From Streptomyces sp. OR43 (GTDB lineage: Bacteria; Actinomycetota; Actinomycetes; Streptomycetales; Streptomycetaceae): 64,000 nucleotides of DNA. This document shows, piece by piece, positions 1 to 8,145 of the stretch. Numbering within the stretch: position 1 is the first letter of the stretch; each line of letters starts with the position of its first letter. The stretch is taken from assembly GCF_008042275.1 (NCBI RefSeq), contig NZ_RDBK01000008.1, forward strand, positions 339,176-403,175, read 5' to 3'. A program made the translations under genes and the position numbers. The notes below the pieces were generated by a model. The model was not told the origin of the DNA. It was given only the letters and a program-made list of their open reading frames with translations, and made no database searches.

Positions 1-1
1 C

Positions 2-178
2 GCCGCGGGAGCCGCCGACGGCTTCGTCCTCGTTCCCCATCTCGTCCCCGGCGGCCTCGACGACTTCGTCGACCGGGTCGTCCCGCTCCTCCAGGAACGG
101 GGAGTGTTCCGCACCGCGTACACCGGCTCCACGCTGCGGTCGCACCTCGGGCTCGCCGCGCCGGTATGGAAAGGTTGA
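2..178 (+). CDS. C-terminus of LLM-class flavin-dependent oxidoreductase (5' cut by window)
   Basis: Only the last 58 codons are present, reading [20 protein letters not shown] onward and ending [14 protein letters not shown]. The pattern of A-DGF-L, then [20 protein letters not shown], then TLRSHLGL is the usual tail of the NtaA/SnaA/DmoA group of FMNH2-dependent monooxygenases of the bacterial luciferase fold, where the last helix precedes a short basic end. The substrate cannot be inferred. It stops 4 bp before the DUF1684 gene, so the two are probably one transcript. The family call rests on the C-terminal signature only. Confidence 0.6.
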   Translation, partial: AAGAADGFVLVPHLVPGGLDDFVDRVVPLLQERGVFRTAYTGSTLRSHLGLAAPVWKG

Positions 179-182
179 CCAC

Positions 183-983
183 ATGAGCACGGACGCACAG
201 CAGCAGGCAGCACGGGACTGGAACCACTGGCACCAGGAGCGGACCGCCACGGTCTCCGCTCCGTACGGGCCGCTGTCCCTCACCGGCACCCACTGGCTCT
301 CCGACTACCCGGAAGGTCGAATTCCGGCCGTCCCGGGCCACTGGGCGGAGGACGGCGACGAGGTGGTGCTCACCGCGGGTCCCGAGGACGGGCTGAGCGT
401 GGACGGGAAGCCGTTCACCGGCCAGGTCCGCCTCGGCGCCGACCGCGGGCCGATCGACGGCTCCCGGGTGGCGCACGGCGGACGACGGCTCGTCGTGCTG
501 AGCCGCGAAGGCCTGTGGGCGGTACGGGACTTCGACCCGGACTCCGCGGCGCGGCGCGCTTTCCGCGCGATCGAGGCGACACCGTACGACCCGCACTGGG
601 CCGTGCCGGGCCGCTTCCGCCCGTACGACACCTCCCGTACCGTCCGGGTCGAGAACGCGGACGGTGTCGAGCGCGGGCTGGGGCTCGGCGGTGAGATCGC
701 CTTCGAGCTGGACGGCGTGGAGCACACGCTCCAGGTGGCCGTGGAGGCCGACGGTTCGCTCTGGGCGGTCTTCGCCGACGCCACCAGCGGGGACACCAGC
801 TACCGCTTCCGGTTCCTGCGGCCCGCCGCCCCGGCCGCCGACGGCTCGGTGACGGTCGACCTCAACCGCGCACTGCTGCCGCCCTGCGCCTTCGCGGACC
901 ACTTCATCTGCCCCTTCCCGCCGCCGGGCAACACCCTGCCCATCGCCGTCGAGGCCGGAGAGCGGCGCAGGACCGACAGCTGA
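183..983 (+). CDS. DUF1684 domain protein
   Basis: A 266-residue cytosolic protein with no signal peptide or membrane segment. Family signatures are visible: an early RDWNHWHQER segment, GLWAVRDFD, and the C-terminal LLPPCAFADHFICPFPPPGN block that typifies DUF1684. The biochemical function of this family is not established. The ATG lies 4 bp after the upstream flavin-dependent oxidoreductase stop, consistent with a two-gene operon. A strong hairpin follows the stop. Family assignment is secure, function is open. Confidence 0.85.
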   Translation: MSTDAQQQAARDWNHWHQERTATVSAPYGPLSLTGTHWLSDYPEGRIPAVPGHWAEDGDEVVLTAGPEDGLSVDGKPFTGQVRLGADRGPIDGSRVAHGGRRLVVLSREGLWAVRDFDPDSAARRAFRAIEATPYDPHWAVPGRFRPYDTSRTVRVENADGVERGLGLGGEIAFELDGVEHTLQVAVEADGSLWAVFADATSGDTSYRFRFLRPAAPAADGSVTVDLNRALLPPCAFADHFICPFPPPGNTLPIAVEAGERRRTDS

Positions 984-1000
984 ACCCACCCCTTCCTCCC

Positions 1001-1050
1001 GGCCGCGCCCGGCCCCGGCAGACCGTCCTGCGCCGGGGCCGGGCGCGGCT
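1001..1050. terminator. Hairpin terminator after DUF1684 gene
   Basis: GC-rich inverted repeat with 18-nt arms at 1002-1019 and 1032-1049 and a 12-nt loop, starting 18 bp after the DUF1684 stop. There is no T-tract, as is common for Streptomyces terminators. Confidence 0.7.
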
Positions 1051-1247
1051 GCGGCGAAGGGGAGGTCCGGCAAGCTCAGGCCAAAAGGCGCCCTTGCGCC
1101 AGAAGTTGACGCCTTGAATACTCCCGAGCAGCGCTTGTCAGGAGCACGGCACATCCGGAATACGGACGGATGGCCGAGCCCCCGACTGCGCCTCACGGGT
1201 CCTGCCACCCCACAGGCGGACCCCCGACTCCCCTCGGGAGGAAACAA

Positions 1248-2147
1248 GTGAGGATCAAGCGCACCACCCCCCTCAGCACCGCCGCGAGACGCAGCAGGGC
1301 CATCGGCATAGCCGCGGGTCTCGTGGCCGTCGCCGCACTCACCGTCCCCAGCGCCCAGGCCAGCTCCACCGGAACGTACAGCGCGAACCAGCTCTCCGCC
1401 GCGAGCGACGCCGTGCTCGGCGCCGACGTGGCCGGTACGGCCTGGAACGTCGACCCCGTGACGAAGAAGGTCGTGGTCACGGCCGACAGTACGGTCTCCG
1501 CCTCGGAGATCCAGCAGATCAAGGACTCCGCGGGCGCCAACGCGGGCGCCCTGCGCATCGAGCGCACCTCCGGGAAGTTCAGCAAGCTGCTCTCCGGCGG
1601 TGACGCCATCTACGCACCCGGCTGGCGCTGTTCCCTCGGATTCAACGTCCGCAGCGGCAGTACGTACTACTTCCTGACCGCCGGTCACTGCACCGACGGC
1701 AACCCGCCCTGGTACACCAACTCCGCCAACACCACCTACATCGGCCCGACCGTCGGCTCCAGCTTCCCGACCAACGACTACGGTCTGGTCCGCTACGACA
1801 ACACCGCCGTCGCCCACGCCGGCACCGTCGGCAGCGTCGACATCACCAGCGCGGCCAATGCCACGGTCGGGATGTCCGTCACCCGCCGCGGCTCCACCAC
1901 CGGCATCCACAGCGGCACCGTCTCGGCGCTCAACGCCACGGTCAACTACGGCGGCGGCGACGTCGTCTACGGCATGATCAAGACGAACGTGTGCGCGGAG
2001 CCCGGCGACTCCGGTGGTCCGCTCTACTCCGGCTCCAAGGCGATCGGGCTCACCTCGGGCGGCAGTGGCAACTGCAGCTCCGGCGGGACGACCTTCTTCC
2101 AGCCGGTCACCGAGGCACTCAGCGCGTACGGCGTCAGCGTCTACTGA
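1248..2147 (+). CDS. Secreted S1 family serine protease (streptogrisin/alpha-lytic type) with propeptide
   Basis: Predicted extracellular chymotrypsin-fold protease of 299 residues. The GTG start at 1248 is chosen because GGGAGGA lies 5 nt upstream and the signal peptide (RIKR..., hydrophobic core [15 protein letters not shown] cleavage site) begins there; an upstream in-frame ATG at 1170 has no ribosome site. A propeptide with the [16 protein letters not shown] motif precedes the mature enzyme, which probably begins near [10 protein letters not shown]. The triad is visible: His in LTAGHC, Asp in NDYGLV, Ser in GDSGGP. Paired Cys fit the two to three disulfides of streptogrisins. A second, longer-propeptide homologue lies at 13390. 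It is monocistronic, with a terminator downstream. Cleavage specificity cannot be read here. Confidence 0.9.
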   Translation: MRIKRTTPLSTAARRSRAIGIAAGLVAVAALTVPSAQASSTGTYSANQLSAASDAVLGADVAGTAWNVDPVTKKVVVTADSTVSASEIQQIKDSAGANAGALRIERTSGKFSKLLSGGDAIYAPGWRCSLGFNVRSGSTYYFLTAGHCTDGNPPWYTNSANTTYIGPTVGSSFPTNDYGLVRYDNTAVAHAGTVGSVDITSAANATVGMSVTRRGSTTGIHSGTVSALNATVNYGGGDVVYGMIKTNVCAEPGDSGGPLYSGSKAIGLTSGGSGNCSSGGTTFFQPVTEALSAYGVSVY

Positions 2148-2214
2148 CACGCCGGGTGGCCGGTCCAGCCCCCCGGAACCGGCCCGTCCCTCGAAAACGC
2201 AAGTCGAACACGCC

Positions 2215-2245
2215 GAGCCCCCGCCCGAATTGTGGGCGGGGGCTC
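2215..2245. terminator. Hairpin terminator after S1 protease
   Basis: Perfect 12-bp inverted repeat, GAGCCCCCGCCC (2215-2226) and its complement at 2234-2245, with a 7-nt loop, beginning 68 bp after the protease stop. Confidence 0.75.
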
Positions 2246-2321
2246 CCGCTGACCCCGCGGCTTTTGAGAGGATGTGACACAGAACGGTCACGCAGGAGCA
2301 ACGGGGGCGGATGCTGCGCCT

Positions 2322-2371
2322 CCCGGAGGGATGCCCTCCGGGAACCCCCGGCAGACACCCCAGGGGGTTCC
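2322..2371 (+). promoter_or_regulatory. Tandem hairpins in the leader of the SLOG-like gene
   Basis: Two nearly contiguous perfect hairpins. The first has 9-bp arms, CCCGGAGGG (2322-2330) and its complement at 2334-2342. The second has arms GGAACCCCC (2341-2349) and GGGGGTTCC (2363-2371). The only plausible Shine-Dalgarno sequence for the GTG at 2378 is the GGGGG inside the 3' arm of hairpin 2, so folding would hide it. The hairpins share 2 nt, so they could be mutually exclusive. Function is inferred. Confidence 0.5.
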
Positions 2372-2377
2372 AGATCC

Positions 2378-2857
2378 GTGAAACGCATCGGAGTGACCGG
2401 TCATCGCAGCATTCCGCAGGAAGTCCATGACCATGTGCTGGCCTCGATGCGAGCGGCGTTCCGGGGATTCGACGGCTCGGTGGAGGCGCTGTCCAGCCTG
2501 GCCGTCGGGGCGGACCAGCTCTTCGCCGACCTCGCGCTCGCCCATGGCGCCCAGCTGACCGTGGTCATCCCCAGCGGCGACTACGAGGCCTGCTTCGCCG
2601 ACGGTGCGGAACTGGCCCGCTACCGGGCGCTGAAGGCCCGGGCCGTACGCGAGGTCCGGCTGGACTACCCGCACTCCACCGACGAGGCGTACTACGCCGC
2701 CGGCGCCTACATCGCCGATCACTGCGACCGGCTGATCGCCGTGTGGGACGGCCGCCCCGCCCGCGGCCTCGGCGGTACGGGCGACATCGTGACGTACGCC
2801 CGCGGGCTCGGCCGCCCGGTGACGGTGATCTGGCGCGACGGGGTCGAACGGAACTGA
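2378..2857 (+). CDS. SLOG-like Rossmannoid nucleotide/ligand-sensing protein
   Basis: A 159-residue soluble protein. It opens KRIGVTGHRSIP, a first beta strand plus glycine turn typical of SLOG (LOG/DprA-like) folds, followed by SSLAVGADQLFAD-AL--GA, VVIPSGDYEACF, and near the C-terminus AVWDGRPARGLGGTGDIV. This set (GHR, LA-GADQLFA, AVWDG-PA-G-GGT) matches the SLOG superfamily, proposed to bind or process nucleotide-derived ligands and often paired with SLATT membrane effectors. A SLATT-like gene lies 70 bp away in the opposite direction. The GTG start is the first codon of the homologous region; its ribosome site lies inside a hairpin. No experimental function is claimed. Confidence 0.6.
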   Translation: MKRIGVTGHRSIPQEVHDHVLASMRAAFRGFDGSVEALSSLAVGADQLFADLALAHGAQLTVVIPSGDYEACFADGAELARYRALKARAVREVRLDYPHSTDEAYYAAGAYIADHCDRLIAVWDGRPARGLGGTGDIVTYARGLGRPVTVIWRDGVERN

Positions 2858-2927
2858 CCGGCCGTCACGGGCGACGCGTGGCCCCGCGCGTGCGGCCGGC
2901 CGTCACGGAGGACGGACGCCGGCGGTC

Positions 2928-3854
2928 TCACATCTGGTGCCGGGCGAGCCAGTCGGTGTGCTGCGGGGAGACGATGCGCTCGGTCTCGAACACCGCGCGC
3001 GGCCACTGGCGCTCGTTCAGCGTCGTCTCCATCGCTATCTGCATCGACTCCAGGTCCTTCTCCACCAGGGAGTGGGCCGAGATCAGCGGATGGTGGCGGC
3101 GCATCTCGGCCCAGGCCAGACAGGCGGCGGCCGCGGCCGAGAGCACTCCGGTCAGTGCGAAGGACTGGCCCACCGAGAAGGCCCTGAGCAGGGCGAGCAG
3201 CAGGGCGAGGGCCGTCAGCACGGCGATGGTGGTCGACCAGACCAGGGTGGCCCGCCGGGAAACCTCCTGGCGGCGGCGGTACCAGCTGCGCTGTTCGATC
3301 AGCCGGTCACGTACATACGTCTCCTTGCGCACGGTGAATGCCTTCTCCCGCAGCGTGCGCATGGAATCGGTGATGAGGCCACCGGAATCGGCCGTCCGGT
3401 CCCTGGGGTCGGACCAGCCCACCTTGCGGAGCTCCTGAAGCCCTTCTTCGAGCCGGTTGGCGAACACCGCTTCGGGGTGCTGTGTGCCGGTGTCGAAAGG
3501 TGAGCCGTGCACCGAGTAGCGCCAGCACATCGATTTGATGAACTCTGCCGCGGAGCGATTGAGTTGCCAATGCGACTTTGCTTTCCGCCGGGAGGTGAGG
3601 AAGGTGGCGACCAGGACGCCGAGGTAGGCCAACACGGCCGCACAGTCCGTCAGTTGGAGGGAGCCGCCGACCTCCGCACGCCAGGGCAGTGCGGCCGGGA
3701 TCGTGCCCCCGACCAGCAGGATCAGCTGCCATCGGGTGGTATTCACCGCCTCCCGCTGGCGGGAGACCGCAATGGCGTCCGTGTGGTGAAAGAGTTCCGG
3801 CAGATCAGCGTTCCTGAAGACCATGCTCTGCAGTGGTCCGGGAATCGCCGTCAT
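2928..3854 (-). CDS. SLATT/DUF4231-like membrane protein
   Basis: A 308-residue predicted membrane protein. The ATG at 3854 is chosen over the GTG at 3860 because GGGAG sits 5 nt before it. Two pairs of hydrophobic segments are visible: about residues 42-58 and 68-87, then about 200-225 and 230-250. They are separated by a polar, helix-rich region (HWQLNRSAAEFIKSMCWRYS, RYVRDRLIEQRSWYRRRQ-like) typical of the SLATT/DUF4231 group, where each two-helix unit is followed by a cytosolic amphipathic region. SLATT proteins are proposed pore-forming effectors gated by SLOG or SMODS partners. The convergent SLOG-like gene and divergent fxs operon support a functional grouping. It could instead be a generic 4-TM protein of unknown role. 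Confidence 0.6.
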   Translation of the reverse strand: MTAIPGPLQSMVFRNADLPELFHHTDAIAVSRQREAVNTTRWQLILLVGGTIPAALPWRAEVGGSLQLTDCAAVLAYLGVLVATFLTSRRKAKSHWQLNRSAAEFIKSMCWRYSVHGSPFDTGTQHPEAVFANRLEEGLQELRKVGWSDPRDRTADSGGLITDSMRTLREKAFTVRKETYVRDRLIEQRSWYRRRQEVSRRATLVWSTTIAVLTALALLLALLRAFSVGQSFALTGVLSAAAAACLAWAEMRRHHPLISAHSLVEKDLESMQIAMETTLNERQWPRAVFETERIVSPQHTDWLARHQM

Positions 3855-3962
3855 GTTCACTCCCGTCTGCGGTTATGTCGTCACCCTGATGGCGGAATCT
3901 GTTGTTCCGCTCGATCGGCGCCGGTCCCGTGTGACGCTCGTGTTCCAAGTGGGCGTCCTCAG

Positions 3963-3990
3963 TTGCCAACCGAGGCCATGAGAGTAAAGT
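3963..3990 (+). promoter_or_regulatory. Candidate promoter of fxsA
   Basis: TTGCCA (3963-3968), a 16-bp spacer and TAAAGT (3985-3990) resemble an HrdB-type -35/-10 pair. The predicted start near 3997 would leave a leader of about 84 nt before the fxsA GTG at 4081. Confidence 0.4.
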
Positions 3991-3997
3991 CGTGCCG

Positions 3998-4043
3998 CCG
4001 GACACTGCAATGGTGCAGGTACCAACGCTGGTTTCCTGTCCGG
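3998..4043 (+). promoter_or_regulatory. Possible structured leader (three-way junction) of fxsA
   Basis: Three nested helices can be drawn: CCGGACA (3998-4004) with TGTCCGG (4037-4043); CTGCA (4005-4009) with TGCAG (4014-4018), stacked directly on the first; and ACCA (4021-4024) with TGGT (4029-4032). The structure would start at the predicted transcript 5' end. It matches no riboswitch I recognise, and short stems in GC-rich DNA can arise by chance. Confidence 0.3.
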
Positions 4044-4080
4044 AACCATTCCATCGGAACGAATCCCCTCAAGGACGGCC

Positions 4081-4248
4081 GTGAAGACCACTGAATCCTC
4101 CCTCTCCTTCGCCGTTGCGAAGAAGAGCCGTGTGCCGCTCGCCGCGATCGACGCGCGTGGCGGCGAAGCAGCCAGGAAGCTCGGTCGGGTGCACGTCGCT
4201 TCCGCCGGTCGCCCCAACCAGGCATCCACCTTCAACTCCTCCCTCTGA
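4081..4248 (+). CDS. fxsA: FxSxx-COOH cyclophane RiPP precursor FxsA
   Basis: A 55-residue peptide starting at GTG 4081 with AAGGA 5 nt upstream. It ends F51-N-S-S-L55, exactly the FxSxx-COOH terminus that defines these precursors, and has the leader-like motif VPLAAID (18-24) and a basic, Gly/Ala-rich middle. In this RiPP class the FxsB radical SAM enzyme installs a three-residue cyclophane on the aromatic residue of the motif; here the target would be F51-N52-S53 (inference from family). Gene order fxsA-fxsB with a 75-bp gap supports the call. The first part of the locus is visibly less GC-rich than its surroundings. The role of the mature product in this family is unknown. Confidence 0.9.
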   Translation: MKTTESSLSFAVAKKSRVPLAAIDARGGEAARKLGRVHVASAGRPNQASTFNSSL

Positions 4249-4323
4249 ATCCTCTCCAACGGATCAATCCTCCGGGACGGCACGCCTGCCGGATCACCCT
4301 TCCGGGCTGGCTAGACTGGTGGA

Positions 4324-6570
4324 ATGACAGGACCCCTGGTCCCTTTCCGTGAAGTAGTCCTCAAGGTTCACAGCAGGTGTGATCTTGCCTGTGACCATTG
4401 CTATGTCTACGAACATGCCGATCAGAGCTGGCGAACCCGTCCGAAAACAATCTCTGACGAAGTCATTTTCCGGACTGCTCAGCGCCTGGCTGAGCATGCC
4501 AAGACACACGCACTGCCCTCCGTGTCAGTAATCCTGCACGGAGGGGAGCCTCTGCTGGCGGGCCCCGCCCGGCTGCGGCGCATCTGCGAAGAGCTGACCT
4601 CCGCCTTCGACGGCATCGCCGCCCTCGATCTCCGGATCCACACCAACGGACTGCAGCTCAGCCCGCGCTATCTCGACCTCTTCCGCGCATACGACGTCAA
4701 GGTGGGTATCTCCCTCGACGGCGACCGCGCGGCCAACGACCGGCACCGCCGCTTCGCCGACGGGCGCAGCAGCCACCCGCTGGTACTCAAGGCCGTCGAG
4801 CTGCTCCGGCAGGAGCGCTACCGCCATCTCAACCTCGGCCTCCTGTGCACCGTCGACATCGAGAACGACCCGGTCGCGGTCCTCGACGCGCTCACGGAGC
4901 TCGAACCGCCGCTCATCGACTTCCTGCTTCCCCATGCCACCTGGGACGACCCGCCGCCGCGGCCGGACGGATCGCCCACCGCCTACGCCGACTGGCTCCT
5001 CGCGGTCTTCGACCGCTGGCAGGAGCGGGGGCGCCCGGTGCCGGTGCGGATCTTCTCCTCGGTCGCCTCGACACTCAACGGCGGCCCCAGCCTCACCGAG
5101 TCGCTGGGCCTGGCCCCGACGGACCTCGTCGTCGTCGAGACCGACGGCAGCCTGGAGCAGGTCGATTCGCTGAAGAGCGCCTACGAGGGCGCGGCGAATA
5201 CCGGCTTCGACGTCTTCGCGCACGCCTTCGACGAGGTGGCTGCGCACCCCGGCGTACGGGCCAGACAGCTCGGCCTGGAAGGGGTCAGCGAGACATGCCG
5301 CCGCTGCCCTGTCGTACGTTCGTGCGGGGGAGGTCTGTACACCCACCGCTACAGCTCCGTCGGCGCCGGCGAGGGATTCGACAACCCGTCGGTGTACTGC
5401 CACGACCTGGCCGCCCTGGTACGCGGAATCGAGGCCCGGACACCGGCGGACACCGTGGCGCCCGAGGTGGCCGATCCGGCCGAACTGCTCGCGGCCCAGG
5501 AAGACCTCACCCGCACGCTGCTGGCGCGGCTGCACGCCGACCTGGACGGCGGGGGCGGTGAACGCTGGGCACGGGCCTGGGAGCTGGCGGCCGTCCTGGA
5601 GGGCTCGGACGAAGGGGCCCGGGGGCTGGACGGCGTACTCGCCCATCCGTACACGCGCACCTGGCTGCTCGGCGCGCTGGACGCCCTGCACGAAGGCCGG
5701 GCGGGGGCGGCATCCGGTGCGGCGGACGGTCTGCAGACCCTGCTCGCGGCGGCGGCCGTACGGGCCGGCCTCGACGTAAGGGTGCCGGTGCCCTACCGGG
5801 ACGGCGGGCTCGTCCTGCCCACCCTGGGCCGGCTGACGGTCGCCGGTCCGGGGGAGCACGGCACCGTGCTGGTCCGCGCGGCAGGCGACGGGTTCCTGGC
5901 GGGTCCCGCCGCCGGATCGGCCGAGCGGCGGATCCGGCGGTCCGACACGGCCGGACCCGGCTGGCTGCCGGTGCGCGGGTTCGCCCTGCCGGGCGCCCCG
6001 TTCGCGGGCCACGGCTTCGTGATCGACGACGTCGACCCGTACCGCGACTGCTTCGGCACGCCTGCCGCGGCCACGCTCGACGCGGCGGCGGCCGGGCGTC
6101 TGGGCGACGCGCTGACCGAGGCCTGGGCGCTGATCGAGGAGCGGGCTCCCGCCCACGGCGCGCGGTCGCTCGACGGTCCGCTCACCCTGACCCCGCTCCG
6201 CGGGGCGATGCCGGGCGAGCCCTCGGTGGGACGGCACGGATACGGCGCACTCGGCATCGGGGCGGACGGGGACGCCGGCACGCTGGCGCTCACGCTGCTG
6301 CGCGGCGTGCGGCGGGCGAGATTCCGGGCACTTGTGGACGTCACGGATCTTTACGCGGCGGACGGCTCCTGGGAACATCGAATGCCCTGGGGGGACGAAT
6401 TGGTTCCGTTTTCCGGGCTGCTGGAAGCTGCCTATGAACGGCTGGCGCTCGCGGTATTCGATCACCGGTTCAGGGACGGTATCCCGCAGGCGCTCGACAC
6501 ACTGGAAGGGGCCGCCGAACTCACCGTCGGCGGGAAACGACTGCTGACTCTGATGCGAAAAGAATTCTGA
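4324..6570 (+). CDS. fxsB: Radical SAM/SPASM cyclophane-forming maturase FxsB with degenerate HExxH-like C-terminal domain
   Basis: A 748-residue enzyme. The radical SAM cluster motif is C19-x3-C23-x2-C26 (RCDLACDHCYVYE), followed by HGGEPLL. A SPASM-type auxiliary cluster region follows with Cys at 325, 328, 334 and 359. Residues 1-380 therefore form the maturase that would cross-link FxsA. Residues about 400-748 resemble the HExxH-motif domain found beside or fused to FxsB, which in other systems acts as a peptide beta-hydroxylase, with ALVDVTDLY and GLLEAAYERLALA matching the region after the metal motif. The HExxH itself is replaced by R660-G-V-R-R664, so this half is probably not a metalloenzyme. 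It may bind substrate or be vestigial. The ATG start agrees with homologues beginning just before the rSAM strand. Confidence 0.9.
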   Translation: MTGPLVPFREVVLKVHSRCDLACDHCYVYEHADQSWRTRPKTISDEVIFRTAQRLAEHAKTHALPSVSVILHGGEPLLAGPARLRRICEELTSAFDGIAALDLRIHTNGLQLSPRYLDLFRAYDVKVGISLDGDRAANDRHRRFADGRSSHPLVLKAVELLRQERYRHLNLGLLCTVDIENDPVAVLDALTELEPPLIDFLLPHATWDDPPPRPDGSPTAYADWLLAVFDRWQERGRPVPVRIFSSVASTLNGGPSLTESLGLAPTDLVVVETDGSLEQVDSLKSAYEGAANTGFDVFAHAFDEVAAHPGVRARQLGLEGVSETCRRCPVVRSCGGGLYTHRYSSVGAGEGFDNPSVYCHDLAALVRGIEARTPADTVAPEVADPAELLAAQEDLTRTLLARLHADLDGGGGERWARAWELAAVLEGSDEGARGLDGVLAHPYTRTWLLGALDALHEGRAGAASGAADGLQTLLAAAAVRAGLDVRVPVPYRDGGLVLPTLGRLTVAGPGEHGTVLVRAAGDGFLAGPAAGSAERRIRRSDTAGPGWLPVRGFALPGAPFAGHGFVIDDVDPYRDCFGTPAAATLDAAAAGRLGDALTEAWALIEERAPAHGARSLDGPLTLTPLRGAMPGEPSVGRHGYGALGIGADGDAGTLALTLLRGVRRARFRALVDVTDLYAADGSWEHRMPWGDELVPFSGLLEAAYERLALAVFDHRFRDGIPQALDTLEGAAELTVGGKRLLTLMRKEF

Positions 6571-6807
6571 ATCCCGAATTCCGGTTCGACCGGGACGGTG
6601 GGCGCAGACTCGGGACAACCGGGAGGAACAGCCGCAGACCGCATCCATGCGGGAGTGTGATCGACACGACCCGGGAACAGATGACTGAAAAGTGGCGTTG
6701 ATTGACCGAACGTCATGGGGGTGGAGCAAGGTCCGCTCCGGAATGATGAATTCGCTCGCATTCTCTTCACTCCTCGGGTGCGGGTGCTCACACAGGACGG
6801 GGGTCGT

Positions 6808-8145
6808 GTGCACGCGACGACGCAGCAGCGAGCGGCGGACCATCGGCCGTACTTCTTCTTGAGTTACGCCCACACACCGGGGTACGGCGGTGGCACGGAC
6901 CCCGACATGTGGGTCGAACGGCTCTTCCAGGACCTCTGCGGTCATGTGATGGCCATGACCGATCTGCCCGCGGGCGCGCCCGCCGGCTTCATCGACCGTG
7001 AGATACGTTCCGGCGAGGGCTGGTCGGAGCGGCTCGGCGAAGTCCTCGCCACCTGCCGGGTGTTCGTGCCGCTTTTCTCGCCGCGTTACTTCGCCAGCGA
7101 GATGTGCGGCAAGGAGTGGTACGCGTTCGCCCAGCGGGCCATCCACCACCGGGCCCGCTCCAACCAGCCCGCCGAGGCGATCGTCCCGGCTCTCTGGGTG
7201 CCGGTGCCGCCCAGCCAACTGCCCGGACCGGCCGAGCGATTACAGTTCAACCACCGTGATTTCGGGGACCGTTACGTCAGCGACGGACTGTACGGACTGA
7301 TCAAGCTCAAACTCTTCAACGAGGAGTACGAGCGTGCGGTGTACGAGCTCGCCAAACGTATCGTCAGCGTCGCGGACACCGTACGGATCGGAACCGGCCG
7401 CCCCGTCGACTACCGGCTCGCGCCCAGCGCCTTCGGCTCACCGAGCAGCCTGGCCGCAGGCGGCCCCCGGCCGATGCAGGTGACCATCGCCGCCGCCACC
7501 CGCCACGACCTGCCCGAGGGGCGCAACGCCGACTACTACGGCGACAACCCGCAGGACTGGAACCCCTACCACCCGGACGCCGCGCGGCCCCTGGCCTATG
7601 TCGCCGAGGACCTGGTGCGCTCCCTCAACTACCAGGCGACCATCGCCTCCTTCGACGAGGAGGCCGGCCTTCCGGTCGGCAAGCAGCCCCCGACCACTCC
7701 GGAGATCCTCCTGGTCGACCGCTGGGCGCTCCAGGACGAGGACCGGTGCAGGCGGCTGGCCGCCTTCGACGCGGAGAACCGTCCCTGGGTGACGATGGTC
7801 GTCCCCTGGAACCGTGACGACCACGAGAGCAGAGCCGCGGAGGCCGAACTGACCGCCAAGCTGGAGCGGACCATGCCGACCAAGATGCGCCAGGGCCGGG
7901 CCTACTGCCGGGCCGCCGCCAAGGGCGTACCGAGCATGGAGGCCTTCGGCCAGATCCTGCCGCAGGTGGTCGAGGTGGCCGCCCAGCAGTACCTGAGACA
8001 CGCGGCCGTCTATCTGCCCGCCACCGGCGGCGGAGGCCCCACCGAACGGACCCGCCTGATGGGACCCATGGCGCAGACCCAGTACATCCCCGGGACACAT
8101 GACGCTTCGACGGATGCGGAGGACACGGATGACGGCCAGTCGTGA
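6808..8145 (+). CDS. fxsC: TIR-like protein FxsC
   Basis: About 445 residues from GTG 6808, chosen because a G-rich ribosome site (GGACGGGGG) precedes it and homology (HRPYFFLSYAHTPG) begins just after; an in-frame ATG at 6715 has none. The N-terminal half is TIR-like: FFLSYAHTPG, FIDREI-GEGW, ATCRVFVPLFSPRYFASEMCGKEW. The C-terminal half (about 230-430) is the FxsC-specific region including DWNPYHP and PWVTMVVPWNRDD. Its family travels with FxSxx precursors; whether the TIR fold hydrolyses NAD is unknown. A TTA leucine codon at 7240-7242 suggests bldA dependence. The end overlaps the fxsT start by 17 bp, so translation is probably coupled. The 237 bp before it hold no gene and may contain a second promoter. 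Confidence 0.88.
   Translation: MHATTQQRAADHRPYFFLSYAHTPGYGGGTDPDMWVERLFQDLCGHVMAMTDLPAGAPAGFIDREIRSGEGWSERLGEVLATCRVFVPLFSPRYFASEMCGKEWYAFAQRAIHHRARSNQPAEAIVPALWVPVPPSQLPGPAERLQFNHRDFGDRYVSDGLYGLIKLKLFNEEYERAVYELAKRIVSVADTVRIGTGRPVDYRLAPSAFGSPSSLAAGGPRPMQVTIAAATRHDLPEGRNADYYGDNPQDWNPYHPDAARPLAYVAEDLVRSLNYQATIASFDEEAGLPVGKQPPTTPEILLVDRWALQDEDRCRRLAAFDAENRPWVTMVVPWNRDDHESRAAEAELTAKLERTMPTKMRQGRAYCRAAAKGVPSMEAFGQILPQVVEVAAQQYLRHAAVYLPATGGGGPTERTRLMGPMAQTQYIPGTHDASTDAEDTDDGQS

Noticed and set aside
2311..2420. Possible leader peptide starting at ATG 2311 before the SLOG gene
   Set aside because: The frame runs through both hairpins and into the gene in another frame; there is no evidence of a short conserved leader, so it was not annotated.
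2859..2909. Direct repeat of CCGGCCGTCACGG between the SLOG and SLATT genes as an attachment site
   Set aside because: 13 bp in GC-rich DNA is weak, and no integrase or mobile gene is present.
4081..4248. Lanthipeptide or lasso precursor reading of the small gene
   Set aside because: No Cys in the peptide and no lanthionine or lasso enzymes nearby; the FNSSL end and the FxsB neighbour fit the FxSxx class.
4525..7218. Long minus-strand open frame (897 codons) opposite fxsB
   Set aside because: It is an antisense shadow of GC-rich codons: Arg/Gly/Val-rich, no domain, and it crosses the fxsB-fxsC spacer.
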